A DNA stretch of 14,512 nucleotides from an uncultured Clostridia bacterium (GTDB lineage Bacteria > Bacillota > Clostridia > Oscillospirales > Ruminococcaceae). Shown piece after piece: positions 1-7,766 of the stretch. The notes beneath the pieces are model-generated. The model was not told the origin of the DNA and made no database searches. It saw nothing but the letters and a program-made list of their open reading frames with translations. Numbering within the stretch: the first letter of the stretch is position 1; each line of letters opens with the position of its first letter. The position numbers and the translations under genes were made by a program. The stretch spans positions 1 to 14,512 of the forward strand of contig CALATN010000173.1 in NCBI GenBank assembly GCA_937891895.1, written 5' to 3'.

Positions 1-1281
1 GGGCTTTGCTTCAACCACAGGCTCGGACTTTACCTCAACTGCGGGCTCATTTTTTTCTTCTCCAACAGATCGAGTAAGGAAATCCCAGCTCTTACCTGCA
101 TCAGCGTACAAATCTGCATTTCCGATGGTACTGATATCGTCAGACTTTTCGTCAATGCTAAAGCCAAGGTTAACACCATCATTTGATTTTGTTTCACTGA
201 ATGTAGGTGCAGGAGAATAATTTGTATTAAGTGAGCCATTGTTCATAGCTCTTATCGCATTCTTTACAGAAGAAGCAATTTCCTTTTGAGTCTGGGTTGT
301 CTTCTGCTGAACAGGCTTTGGTGCAGGCTCAGGCTTTGCTTCAACCACAGGCTCAGACTTTGGCATAGGTGCAAACTCGGGCTTTGCTTCAACCACAGGC
401 GCAGCAGCAGGTGCTGGCTTTGGTGCACTTAGTGCCTTGAAAGCATCTTCAAGAGATGCTAAAGCATCAGCATCACTTGTCGCTTCCCTTGCTTCAACAG
501 GCTTTGGTGCAGGTGCAGGCTCAGGCTTAGGTGCCTTGAGAGCCTTGAACGCATTTTCAAGAGAACTGAGTGCGTCAGCATCGCTTGTCATTTCACTTGC
601 AGACATTGGCTTTGGAGCAGGCTCTGCCTTGACCTCAGGCAATGGAGCAGGTATAGGAGCAGGTGCAGGCTTTGGTACAGGTGCAGGCTCTGCCTTCGGA
701 ACAGGCTTGGGCTCTTCCTTCTTCGGAGGATTGAAAAATTCCTCAATACCCTTCTTGATGCTGTCAAGGTTTTCCGCCGAAGTAGAATCCGAATATCCTT
801 TCATAATGGCAAGGATATTGATATCATCATTGCTTCTGCCGTCCTTCTTTTCAATCATAACCTGAGAAGCAAGCAGCTTTGCCTTGTCAGCAACGGAAAT
901 TTTCTTCTTATCAATACCACTGTTTACAACATAAAGAGGCACCTTGCCCTTAAACTGATCAGGATAGTTTTCATCAATCAGCTTCTGCTTGCCCTCTTCA
1001 GAATCGTTTGTATACCAGCTGACAGCAAGAAACATAGTTTTTGCCGTACTGATACCCATAATATTTTTCTTTACATAATCCATAATCGGCATCTTATCGC
1101 CGTAAACACAGGAAGCAAAGATAATCAGCTTATATGCAAGCAGCTGAGTTGGATTGAAGCCCGCAACATTGATAACGTCAGCCTCATCCTTGCCGATATG
1201 CTCAAGAAGCCAATCGGCATATTGCTTGGTGTGTCCGAATTTTGAAGTATAGACAATCGCAACTTTCTTCATTTCACCCAT
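1..1281 (-). CDS. Flavodoxin-domain protein with long Pro/Ala/Glu-rich repeat tail (C-terminus cut off by window edge)
   Basis: 427 codons are visible and no stop is reached. Residues about 4-180 look like a flavodoxin fold: a first beta strand VAIVYTSKFGHT gives the T-x-x-x-G-x-T type phosphate loop that binds FMN, followed by FASCVYGDKMP and a third strand KTMFLAVSW. Flavodoxin-like domains carry FMN and transfer electrons or act as quinone/protoporphyrinogen reductases; which applies here cannot be told. From residue about 184 the protein becomes a low-complexity tail of P-K-P, E-P-A-P and VVEAKPE units, with a duplicated 21-residue motif at 232-252 and 268-288. No signal peptide is seen, so it is probably cytoplasmic. 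ATG at 1281 was chosen because no other in-frame start lies between it and the Shine-Dalgarno at 1304-1310. ATG at 1272 (residue 4) is a possible alternative. Domain call fairly sure; function of the tail unknown. Confidence 0.8.
   Translation of the reverse strand, partial: MGEMKKVAIVYTSKFGHTKQYADWLLEHIGKDEADVINVAGFNPTQLLAYKLIIFASCVYGDKMPIMDYVKKNIMGISTAKTMFLAVSWYTNDSEEGKQKLIDENYPDQFKGKVPLYVVNSGIDKKKISVADKAKLLASQVMIEKKDGRSNDDINILAIMKGYSDSTSAENLDSIKKGIEEFFNPPKKEEPKPVPKAEPAPVPKPAPAPIPAPLPEVKAEPAPKPMSASEMTSDADALSSLENAFKALKAPKPEPAPAPKPVEAREATSDADALASLEDAFKALSAPKPAPAAAPVVEAKPEFAPMPKSEPVVEAKPEPAPKPVQQKTTQTQKEIASSVKNAIRAMNNGSLNTNYSPAPTFSETKSNDGVNLGFSIDEKSDDISTIGNADLYADAGKSWDFLTRSVGEEKNEPAVEVKSEPVVEAKP
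418..588 (-). repeat. Two-copy 36-codon repeat in the flavodoxin tail
   Basis: Residues 232-252 and 268-288 are 18/21 identical (core TSDADALxSLExAFKALxAPK) and lie exactly 36 codons (108 nt) apart. The core looks like a short amphipathic helix between Pro-rich linkers. Copies at 526-588 and 418-480 are also clearly similar at DNA level, which suggests an internal duplication. Shorter EPVVEAKPE units recur nearer the left edge. Confidence 0.85.
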
Positions 1282-1310
1282 TCCCTGCCCTGTGGCAGAG
1301 AGCCCTCCTT
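1282..1310 (-). promoter_or_regulatory. Shine-Dalgarno separated from the start codon by a hairpin
   Basis: On the minus strand AAGGAGG (1310-1304) lies 22 nt from the ATG at 1281, much farther than usual. The spacer holds a hairpin: CTGCC (1298-1294), loop ACAG, GGCAG (1289-1285). It extends outward by T-G, C-G and T-A pairs to 8 bp, ending right next to the ATG. Folding the 5-bp core removes 14 nt and leaves an effective spacing of 8 nt. Confidence 0.6.
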
Positions 1311-1370
1311 AATGTTTCTTTATACTGTTATATCAACATTTTTCATTAAGACATAATTCTAATATTACAC

Positions 1371-1400
1371 ATTATAATTATATATACTTTCGGGTTTCAA
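1371..1400 (-). promoter_or_regulatory. Probable sigma-A promoter of the flavodoxin gene
   Basis: Minus strand TTGAAA (1400-1395), 18-nt spacer, TATAAT (1376-1371), giving a leader of about 80 nt before the ATG at 1281. The surroundings are very AT-rich, so chance matches are possible. TTGTTAA is repeated just upstream (within 1402-1419). Confidence 0.5.
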
Positions 1401-1521
1401 TTTGTTAACAAATTGTTAATTCTTCACAAGTTTGATATATTTCACAGTTTTTGGTTGAATTTTTATATATTTTTTACACAAGGAAAGATGTTGATTTTGT
1501 AACATTGCATTAACAATTTAA

Positions 1522-1562
1522 AAAATGGAAACCGCTGCCACTTTTTTATCGTAACAGCGGTT
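1522..1562 (-). terminator. Intrinsic terminator after the second cell-wall-binding protein gene
   Basis: Arms 1555-1562 and 1530-1537 (AACCGCTG/CAGCGGTT) form 8 perfect pairs. On the minus strand RNA the stem extends inward by four more pairs, two of them U-G, to a 12-bp stem with a 9-nt loop. A T-rich stretch follows at 1520-1526. It begins 8 nt past the stop codon at 1571. Confidence 0.75.
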
Positions 1563-1570
1563 ATAAATAT

Positions 1571-3391
1571 TTATTTTCCGAATACTATTCTGTCTGCAAA
1601 TTCGCTTACAGCATAACTGAATTCATCAGTTTTCACCTTATAAAGCTGGTCATTATATCTCAGCACTCCTGCAAACAGATAAATTTCAACCGAACTTCCG
1701 TCCTTATAATAAATCGTTATTTCTTCCGACCCGCCTTCTGCATCGGGGAAAGCATTTACTTTTTCCGATAATTCAAGCTGTCTTAATGCGGCGGAAATCT
1801 CCTTCAGGTCAACAGCATCTTCTGTAGTACCCGTTACAGTTGAGCCGCACCACACCTTAATTTTAATCTTTTCGATATCGTCTGCATCAAGGTCGGCAAA
1901 GGGATAATATTCCTTAGAAAGCTTTACGTCATTAAGCAAAAACGGCACATATCCGCAGCCTTCAATATAAACCGCAAACTCTCTTCCATGACCATCAATC
2001 TTAAAGCCCGACGGATTATAAGCTTCGGAAATATAAGCATACACCGTTGCTGATGACCTGCTGTCAATCTCAATATATTCAGGCTCATATTCGGCAAGCT
2101 CATAGTCAGGCTTCACAAGCTTCCATTTTCCGTTTTTCTTTTCATAAAGCTGATAAATATCTTTAAGGATAGTTCTTGTTTCATTCCCCGAATTAAACAC
2201 GTTCAGGCAAACCGTCAGGTTATCGTCATTTTTGCTGTATTCTTCAAACCACGAGCTTGCTACCATACTGCCTATGCGGAAATGGCTTTCGTATTCCTTG
2301 CCATCAATGGTTACAACATATTTATAGTAACCTGTACCGTCATCCACTTTCAGACCACACTCTGCATTGCCGAGTACATTGCCCTTCTCGCAGCTGTATT
2401 CGTCATACATATATTCTCCGTCATCATAATATTTGCTCGCATTTTCCCAGCCTCCGTTTGTCATTTTATACACCGCAAACGGAATTTCCGTAATACTGTC
2501 AAATACTTTCTGTGAATTGATTGTTATCTGGGCTTCCGTGCTTACATCCTTCCCGTCAATGAAATAAATCTCCTCTGACGTTTTCACCTCAACAGGCGGA
2601 ACAACCTGAAACGTTGCGTAGCATTCATACTGATTTTTATAATTTCCCAGCCAGCTTCCGATTGAAATACGATAGTAACCCTCTGTAAAATTGTAGTTGG
2701 TGTAAAGCTGAGGGTCAAGGTCAAGCTCCATCATATCGCCCTTATTTTTAAGGAAATAACCAATGGAAACGAATGCAAGCTCCTCGCCGTTTTCACCCTT
2801 CCAGTCGCCCCAGCAGTTGACCCATTCTCCCTTTTCCCAGCGTTCCATTTTGCTGAGTACGCCGAAATTGTAGTCGCGTCCGTCAAGATTTTTCAGTGCA
2901 ACGTTGATTTTATCCGTGTCACACGAAACAAGCTTATCACACTTTGTAATCAGCGTCAGAGCGATTTTACCGGTGTAAAAACCGTCCTTGTCAAAGGTAT
3001 AGATATGGTCGCCGATCTGCATATTATCCGTCGCCATATATCCGTCAAGGCAGTAACGGCGCTGACCGTTTTTATATTTCAACCAGCCCGTATACGGCAA
3101 ACCATCCAAGTAACGTCTGCGTGTTCCGTCAGAGGATTTTGTCCAGCCGCTGTATTTTTTGCAATCGTGTGCACGACTTCCGAATTTATACATCACACCG
3201 TCAATTTTTACAAGCCTGTTTACAGCGTCCTTGCCATCGGGCATTACAAACACCCAACCTCTGTCTGTCATTTCCCAGCTATCTGCAATATCCTCACGAA
3301 GCATAACCGCCGAAGCGTTTGTCCCTAAAGCAGAAACAGACATTACCAAAGCTGCTGAAACAGCCGCAATCTTTCTCATAAGCTTTCCCAT
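1571..3391 (-). CDS. Secreted protein with cell-wall-binding-like repeats and Ig-like domains (paralogue 2)
   Basis: 606 residues. A Sec signal peptide with hydrophobic core AAVSAALVMSVSALG ends near ASA (26-28). Residues about 38-142 contain aromatic/glycine repeats such as GWVFVMPDGK, GLPYTGWLKYKNG and YCLDGY, resembling choline- or glucan-binding cell-wall repeats. Then come three beta-rich, Ig-like segments (about 145-270, 270-375, 375-490), the first with MERWEKGEWV and EGYYRISIG typical of bacterial Ig-like domains. A C-terminal alpha/beta segment (about 500-606) contains YYKDGSSVEIYLF. It is probably held at the cell surface through the repeats; no catalytic motif was recognised. ATG at 3391 was chosen because AAGGAGG (3405-3399) lies 7 nt before it; an in-frame TTG at 3397 would sit on top of that site. 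It is a tandem paralogue of the gene just upstream and lies in the same operon. Confidence 0.75.
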   Translation of the reverse strand: MGKLMRKIAAVSAALVMSVSALGTNASAVMLREDIADSWEMTDRGWVFVMPDGKDAVNRLVKIDGVMYKFGSRAHDCKKYSGWTKSSDGTRRRYLDGLPYTGWLKYKNGQRRYCLDGYMATDNMQIGDHIYTFDKDGFYTGKIALTLITKCDKLVSCDTDKINVALKNLDGRDYNFGVLSKMERWEKGEWVNCWGDWKGENGEELAFVSIGYFLKNKGDMMELDLDPQLYTNYNFTEGYYRISIGSWLGNYKNQYECYATFQVVPPVEVKTSEEIYFIDGKDVSTEAQITINSQKVFDSITEIPFAVYKMTNGGWENASKYYDDGEYMYDEYSCEKGNVLGNAECGLKVDDGTGYYKYVVTIDGKEYESHFRIGSMVASSWFEEYSKNDDNLTVCLNVFNSGNETRTILKDIYQLYEKKNGKWKLVKPDYELAEYEPEYIEIDSRSSATVYAYISEAYNPSGFKIDGHGREFAVYIEGCGYVPFLLNDVKLSKEYYPFADLDADDIEKIKIKVWCGSTVTGTTEDAVDLKEISAALRQLELSEKVNAFPDAEGGSEEITIYYKDGSSVEIYLFAGVLRYNDQLYKVKTDEFSYAVSEFADRIVFGK

Positions 3392-3398
3392 CTGCAAG

Positions 3399-3406
3399 CC
3401 TCCTTA
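3399..3406 (-). promoter_or_regulatory. Ribosome binding site overlapping the upstream stop codon
   Basis: The TAA stop of the upstream paralogue (3406-3404) is embedded in the sequence TAAGGAGG, which serves as Shine-Dalgarno for the ATG at 3391. This suggests translational coupling, and it decides the start of the downstream gene. Confidence 0.8.
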
Positions 3407-5236
3407 ATTATCAAGTCCAAGCCGTTCATCAACAAACTTTTGCATTGCTCTTTCAAATTGGTTTGAACATTCATAATATTTATTACCCTTCAGTACAACA
3501 TCTCCATAGAAAAACAGCACTTCACTTGTTCCGTCAGCATATATAATTGTCACCTTGAAAACTCCACCTGCGGGTATATCATATGTACCGTGAGCCTTAG
3601 TCTTATCCATTTTAAAATGGCGCAAATAATCAAGCACATACTCCATATCCTGTTCATCTACATTAAGGGTGTCACCGCCCACACAATGCAAATCCTCCAG
3701 CACAATACCTTTTACATCATCCTGCTTAATTCCGGCATAAGGATAATCCTCGACAGGAAGTTCGTCTGTTGTCACCATAAACGACTGATAACCGATACCG
3801 CTGAAATATACCGCATACTCCCCTGCACCGAGTTCGGATATGTTGTAATAATCGGAAACATTAACGCTTACACTTGTCTTTTCCTTTGGCGAAAGCTCAA
3901 TCACCTTCTGTCTTTCCTCAAGCACTTCACTGCTTTCCTCGACAGCGTTTCTGCCTTTTGTTACCTCAATCCATTCGCCGTTTTCAGCTTTGTAAAGCGT
4001 AACTGCGTCATTCCTGAAAAACACGTTATAGCTTGTATTGTTCTTCACATCGAAATGCACGATCATCTTATCTGAATTTGTGCTGTACAACTCCGACCAG
4101 GGCTTTGCTTCAAGCCTTTCTATGCGGAAATAATCGGCATACTTCTTATTCTTACTCTTATGATGTATCACAGCCTTGTAGTAGCCTGTTCCGTCCTTGA
4201 CTTTCATACCATAAGAGATATTTCCGTCCTTTATCGCATTTATCGGAACAACCTCTGTCGAAACCGAGCCATCTGCATTTTCGTACTCGGTAATATCCTC
4301 CCAGCTGTCGTTTGTCTTTTTGAAGATATGTGCTTCAAAATCTCTTCCCCATCCGTCAAGCTTATCGGATTTTATTTCCGCAGTAAATTCAACCTTTACC
4401 CCATCACCGCTGTCAAAATACGTATTCTCCGACACATATACATCAACAGGCGGCACAACCCTGAACGTTGCATAGCTGATTTGCTTTTTTCCTGAGGAAA
4501 CACTTTCAATAGGAATACGGTAATATCCCTCCTCAAATCCGTTTTTTGTGTAATCCTGCGGATTAAAGGTCAATTCAACTGAATTGCTTTTGTCAATGGT
4601 ATAGGCTTTATTGGCTGTCTGCTTTTTGTTTGAAGCCTTACGCTTACCCTTGCAGTCAACCCATCTGCCGTTTTCCCAGCGTTCCATACTGTCAGGAGAT
4701 TTTACACTGCAGCTTCCTTCATCCATACTTTTCAGCGTAATACTTATTTTTTCCGCATCCGAAGAAATCTCATCAGAACATTCAGCAGAAAGAGAAAGCT
4801 TTGTTTCCTTCTGATAAATCCCGTTATCGTCAAAGCTGTATACACTGTCACCAAGCTGAGTTTTTTCCTTTACAATATATCCGTCAATGCAATAGCAAAG
4901 CTTCCCGTCATCATATTTCAGCCAACCCGTGTATGGCAGACCGTGTGAAAATCGACGTGTCCGCCCTGCTGAAAATTTTGCCCAGCCTGTGAATTTCTGA
5001 AATTCATATGACCATTTTTCATCAAATTCATAGAGTATCCCATCTATTTTGAGAAGCCTGTCAACAGCTTCATTTCCGTCCGTCATAACATATACCCAGC
5101 CCTTTTCTGTCAGCACCCAGCCCTGAAGCTTGCTGTCGTCCGAATCGCTGACTGCCGACACACTTGTCCCGAAAGCAGAAACAGATATTATCAAAGCTGC
5201 CGAAACAGCCGCTATTCTTCTAATAAGCTCATTCAT
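3404..5236 (-). CDS. Secreted protein with cell-wall-binding-like repeats and Ig-like domains (paralogue 1)
   Basis: 610 residues with the same layout as its downstream neighbour: a signal peptide (AAVSAALIISVSAFG, cleavage near SVSA at residues 25-28), wall-binding-like repeats at about 38-145 (GWVYVMTDGN, GLPYTGWLKYDDG, CYCIDGY), Ig-like segments (MERWENGRWV, EEGYYRIPIE, YATFRVVPPVDV, VKDGTGYYK) and a C-terminal alpha/beta segment with IIYADGTSEVLFF. The paralogues share many blocks across their full length, and their signal-peptide DNA is nearly the same, so this is a tandem gene duplication that has diverged. ATG at 5236 has AAGGGGG (5251-5245) 8 nt upstream. It is the first gene of a two-gene unit. 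Exact ligand and role unknown; probably an extracellular, wall-attached protein. Confidence 0.75.
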   Translation of the reverse strand: MNELIRRIAAVSAALIISVSAFGTSVSAVSDSDDSKLQGWVLTEKGWVYVMTDGNEAVDRLLKIDGILYEFDEKWSYEFQKFTGWAKFSAGRTRRFSHGLPYTGWLKYDDGKLCYCIDGYIVKEKTQLGDSVYSFDDNGIYQKETKLSLSAECSDEISSDAEKISITLKSMDEGSCSVKSPDSMERWENGRWVDCKGKRKASNKKQTANKAYTIDKSNSVELTFNPQDYTKNGFEEGYYRIPIESVSSGKKQISYATFRVVPPVDVYVSENTYFDSGDGVKVEFTAEIKSDKLDGWGRDFEAHIFKKTNDSWEDITEYENADGSVSTEVVPINAIKDGNISYGMKVKDGTGYYKAVIHHKSKNKKYADYFRIERLEAKPWSELYSTNSDKMIVHFDVKNNTSYNVFFRNDAVTLYKAENGEWIEVTKGRNAVEESSEVLEERQKVIELSPKEKTSVSVNVSDYYNISELGAGEYAVYFSGIGYQSFMVTTDELPVEDYPYAGIKQDDVKGIVLEDLHCVGGDTLNVDEQDMEYVLDYLRHFKMDKTKAHGTYDIPAGGVFKVTIIYADGTSEVLFFYGDVVLKGNKYYECSNQFERAMQKFVDERLGLDN

Positions 5237-5257
5237 TATGTAAGCCCCCTTGAAAAT

Positions 5258-5286
5258 ATTATATTACTATATTAAATACAATTCAA
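5258..5286 (-). promoter_or_regulatory. Possible promoter of the paralogous secreted-protein pair
   Basis: Minus strand TTGAAT (5286-5281), 17-nt spacer, TATAAT (5263-5258). The boxes are good, but transcription would begin almost at the Shine-Dalgarno (5251), giving a very short leader. Nearby AT-rich hexamers could serve instead. Confidence 0.4.
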
Positions 5287-5315
5287 GAGGGCAGAATTTT
5301 TCATCGGAAGAAAAT

Positions 5316-5347
5316 TTTTATTACAATTCGGTACATTTTATTACAAT
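5316..5347. repeat. 12-bp direct repeat between divergent promoters
   Basis: TTTTATTACAAT occurs at 5316-5327 and again at 5336-5347, a period of 20 bp or about two helical turns. It lies 14 nt upstream of the -35 box of the plus-strand promoter and about 30 nt from the -35 box of the minus-strand one. This position and phasing suit a regulator binding side by side, but the region is AT-rich. Confidence 0.5.
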
Positions 5348-5360
5348 GCTTTCATAAATA

Positions 5361-5389
5361 TTGAATTTAAAAATCAGTGATGGTATAAT
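5361..5389 (+). promoter_or_regulatory. Promoter of the phospholipase C-like gene
   Basis: TTGAAT (5361-5366), 17-nt spacer, TATAAT (5384-5389), with an extended -10 TG at 5381-5382. The predicted transcript starts near 5396, just before the Shine-Dalgarno GGAGG at 5408-5412. Confidence 0.75.
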
Positions 5390-5420
5390 CGTATTACACC
5401 ACAACACGGAGGAAACTGAA

Positions 5421-6065
5421 ATGGCACAGCGAACTATACACTACTTGTTCGGAGAAATATTTTCGCAGCACGTTGAACTGAAGGACAAAAAGCGTTTTCT
5501 GCTTGGAAGTGTACTTCCCGACGCATTTGCAGATGTTGCCGACAGGGACAAGACACATTTCAAGCACCGTATGCCTGAACTGAACAAGACATATTTTGAT
5601 TTTGACAAATTCAAGGAGCAATACTCTGAGCTGATGCATAAAGATGACTTGTATCTCGGTTATTATATGCACCTTGTAGAAGACTCTTTTTACAGAGATT
5701 ACATTTACTGCGGACGTTTTACAATGCCGAAAAGCAAGGAGGAAGTTCCGCTGCTTCACAACGATTACCATATCCTTAATTCAAACATTACGGAAAAATA
5801 TAAAATCAGCAACATACTTGAGCCTGTTGACATAAGCGGCGAACGGATTTGTGAAATTGCCGATTTCAGAGCTGCTGAATTTATTGCGGATATAGCAAAT
5901 GATTTTACAGAGCAGACAAAGGGCGAAACTGTATTTATCACTAAGGATATGCTTGATGAATTCATTGAAAAATACACAGCGGACGGTATTGAGGAATTGA
6001 AAAGCATTCAGCGCAGAAAAGATTACCTAAAAGCATTTGATCTCGCTTACCCAATGAAAAGATAA
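5421..6065 (+). CDS. Zinc-dependent phospholipase C-like protein
   Basis: 214 residues. The layout of the bacterial zinc-dependent phospholipase C/S1-P1 nuclease-like fold is recognisable: an early TIHYLFGE, LLGSVLPDAFAD, THFKHR, then the central YYMHLVEDSFYRDYIY, which supplies an H-x3-D type metal-binding helix, and LLHNDYHILN. Proteins of this family bind zinc through several His and Asp residues. Many small members like this one are unstudied, so phospholipase activity is only an inference. There is no signal peptide, so it is probably cytoplasmic, unlike the classical secreted phospholipases. ATG at 5421 has GGAGG 8 nt upstream; a TTG at 5361 opens the same frame but falls in the -35 box. 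It stands alone as a single-gene unit with its own promoter and terminator. Confidence 0.6.
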   Translation: MAQRTIHYLFGEIFSQHVELKDKKRFLLGSVLPDAFADVADRDKTHFKHRMPELNKTYFDFDKFKEQYSELMHKDDLYLGYYMHLVEDSFYRDYIYCGRFTMPKSKEEVPLLHNDYHILNSNITEKYKISNILEPVDISGERICEIADFRAAEFIADIANDFTEQTKGETVFITKDMLDEFIEKYTADGIEELKSIQRRKDYLKAFDLAYPMKR

Positions 6066-6095
6066 AACCTCGGGAAATTTCCCGAGGTTTCTTTT
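6065..6095. terminator. Bidirectional terminator, perfect 26-bp palindrome
   Basis: Positions 6065-6077 and 6078-6090 are exact reverse complements (core CCTCGGG/CCCGAGG). T-rich tails stand on both sides: TTTCTTTT at 6088-6095 on the plus strand and TTTTATC on the minus strand. It starts inside the stop codon of the phospholipase C-like gene and ends 4 nt from the stop of the permease coming the other way, so it serves both convergent genes. Confidence 0.9.
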
Positions 6096-6927
6096 ATCCC
6101 TTCACAGCTCCTGCGATAACGCCTTCGATGATATATTTCTGGCTGAAAAGGTAGAATATGATTATTGGTACAATTGCAAGTACAAGCATTGCCATAAAGC
6201 CGCCCCAGTTCACAGCGCCGTAAGCGCCCTGCATTGCAATCTGGATTGCCACGGGAAGAGTTTTGTTTCCCGTGCCGAGAATGAGATACGGCAGGAGGTA
6301 GTCGTTCCATATCCACATAGCGTTGAGAATTGTTACGGTTATGGCGGTAGGCTTGAGAATAGGCATTACCACAAGAAAGAAAATCTGCACGGGGTTACAG
6401 CCGTCAATTTCTGCCGCTTCTTCAAGCTCACGTGGAATACTTTTCACGAAGCCGCTGAGCATAAACACCGACAGACCCGCTCCGAAGCCAAGGTACACGA
6501 AAATAATTCCCACGGGGTTGTTGAACTTTATTTTTGTTACAACGTAGGTCATAGTGTACATAACCATCTGAAAGGGCACAATCATACTGAACAGAAAGGT
6601 TTTATAAATCGCACCCGTAAGGAAATTCTTTACGCGGACAAGATACCAGGCTGTCATTGAACAAAGCACCGCAATCACCAGCACCGACAGCACAGTAATA
6701 AACAGCGAACGCAGAAATGCACCTAAAATCCCCGAGCTTTGTATGCCCGCGGCATAGTTGTCCAGTCCCGCAAAGGTTTCGCTGTTCGGCAAGGTAAACG
6801 GACTTCCCATAATGCTGAACTTTGTCTTGAAGGAATTGATTACAACAATAAAAATCGGGAACAGGAACAGCGCCGCAAGCAATGCAAGAAAACAGAAAAG
6901 AATGATGTTGTTACGCTTTTTCGTCAT
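6094..6927 (-). CDS. Carbohydrate ABC transporter permease, MalG-like
   Basis: 277 residues and about six membrane segments, the first at 9-30. The cytoplasmic loop that docks to the ATPase is clear: EEAAEIDG at 169-176 followed by the conserved G-x-N-P and MPILKPT, the EAA motif of the MalFG family. The C-terminus FSQKYIIEGVIAGAVKG is typical of MalG-type subunits. It forms the channel with the neighbouring MalF-like subunit to import a sugar delivered by the binding lipoprotein. Its ATG (6927-6925) overlaps the TGA stop of the upstream permease by one base, so translation is probably coupled. Last gene of the operon, ending at the palindromic terminator. Substrate not determined by sequence. 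Confidence 0.92.
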   Translation of the reverse strand: MTKKRNNIILFCFLALLAALFLFPIFIVVINSFKTKFSIMGSPFTLPNSETFAGLDNYAAGIQSSGILGAFLRSLFITVLSVLVIAVLCSMTAWYLVRVKNFLTGAIYKTFLFSMIVPFQMVMYTMTYVVTKIKFNNPVGIIFVYLGFGAGLSVFMLSGFVKSIPRELEEAAEIDGCNPVQIFFLVVMPILKPTAITVTILNAMWIWNDYLLPYLILGTGNKTLPVAIQIAMQGAYGAVNWGGFMAMLVLAIVPIIIFYLFSQKYIIEGVIAGAVKG

Positions 6928-7757
6928 CAGCTTTCAACCTCCCTGCTGCTGGTGAATTTAAGCTGTGCAAAGGCAATCAGCGCCACGATAAGGAAGAAGA
7001 TTACCGCCTTTGCCTGGCCAACCCCCTGCCAGCCTGCACGTCCGTAGAAGGTGTTGTAGATGTCCAGTGCAAGCATTGAGGTTTTCCTTGCGGGTGCGCC
7101 TGCGGTAAGGGCAAGATTCTGGTCAAACAGCTTGAATGAGTTTGTCAGGGTGAGAAAGGTGCAGATTGTCACCGAGGGCATAAGCATGGGAATTGTAACG
7201 TGTCTGAGTGTCTGAAAGCGTGTTGCACCGTCAATCTGCGAGGCCTCGTTCAGGTCACGGGGAATATTCTGCAGGCCTGCGATATAAATTACCATCATAT
7301 AGCCGATAAGCTGCCAGTTGGTAAGGATAACAAGTCCCCAGAAGCCGTAGTTTGCGTCGTAACTCAAATCCACTCCGAAACGGTTCAGCACACCGTTGAT
7401 AATCAGGTTCCAGATATAACCCAGCACAATTCCGCCGATAAGGTTTGGCATAAAGAAAATTGTGCGGAACACGTTCTTGCCGCGCACTGCACTTGTCAGC
7501 GCAAGTGCAAGCAGGAATGCAAATATATTTACCGTTACAACGGAAACAAGCGTGAACTTTGCCGTGAACCATAATGCGTTGAGAAAATCCGTGTTGCTGA
7601 AAGCGAGTGCGTAATTCTTAAAGCCTATCCATTGTGCGTTTTCAACGGTTGTGAACTTGTTGAATGAAAGGTAAATTCCCATCACGAAAGGCACGAGAAA
7701 AAATGCCGCAAAGGCAATCAGCGTCGGAAGAACAAACAAAGGAAAATACTTTTTAAT
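6927..7757 (-). CDS. Carbohydrate ABC transporter permease, MalF-like, apparent ATT start
   Basis: 276 residues if read from the ATT codon at 7757-7755. The N-terminus (M)KKYFPLFVLPTLIAFAAFFLVPF matches the usual short basic lead-in and first membrane helix of MalF-type permeases. The EAA loop is NEASQIDGATRFQTLRHVTIPML at about residues 170-192. The start is the odd point: no ATG, GTG or TTG lies in a good place. AAAGGGG (7773-7767) is 9 nt before ATT, while the first in-frame TTG (7739) is 27 nt away from it. TTG at 7739 would still leave the first helix mostly intact, so it remains an alternative, giving 270 residues. The gene begins 20 nt after the stop of the binding-protein gene and overlaps the next permease by one base. 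Confidence 0.88.
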   Translation of the reverse strand: MKKYFPLFVLPTLIAFAAFFLVPFVMGIYLSFNKFTTVENAQWIGFKNYALAFSNTDFLNALWFTAKFTLVSVVTVNIFAFLLALALTSAVRGKNVFRTIFFMPNLIGGIVLGYIWNLIINGVLNRFGVDLSYDANYGFWGLVILTNWQLIGYMMVIYIAGLQNIPRDLNEASQIDGATRFQTLRHVTIPMLMPSVTICTFLTLTNSFKLFDQNLALTAGAPARKTSMLALDIYNTFYGRAGWQGVGQAKAVIFFLIVALIAFAQLKFTSSREVES

Positions 7758-7766
7758 CTTAACCAG

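Noticed and set aside
437..865. Plus-strand open frame of 142 codons, Ala/Gly-rich
   Set aside because: It is the antisense of the flavodoxin repeat tail; its composition mirrors the Pro/Ala codons and it has no ribosome site of its own.
3590..4075. Plus-strand open frame of 161 codons
   Set aside because: Antisense to a paralogous secreted-protein gene whose frame is supported by its neighbour.
5361..5420. N-terminal extension of the phospholipase C-like protein from TTG
   Set aside because: The TTG is part of the -35 box, and a good Shine-Dalgarno precedes the ATG at 5421.
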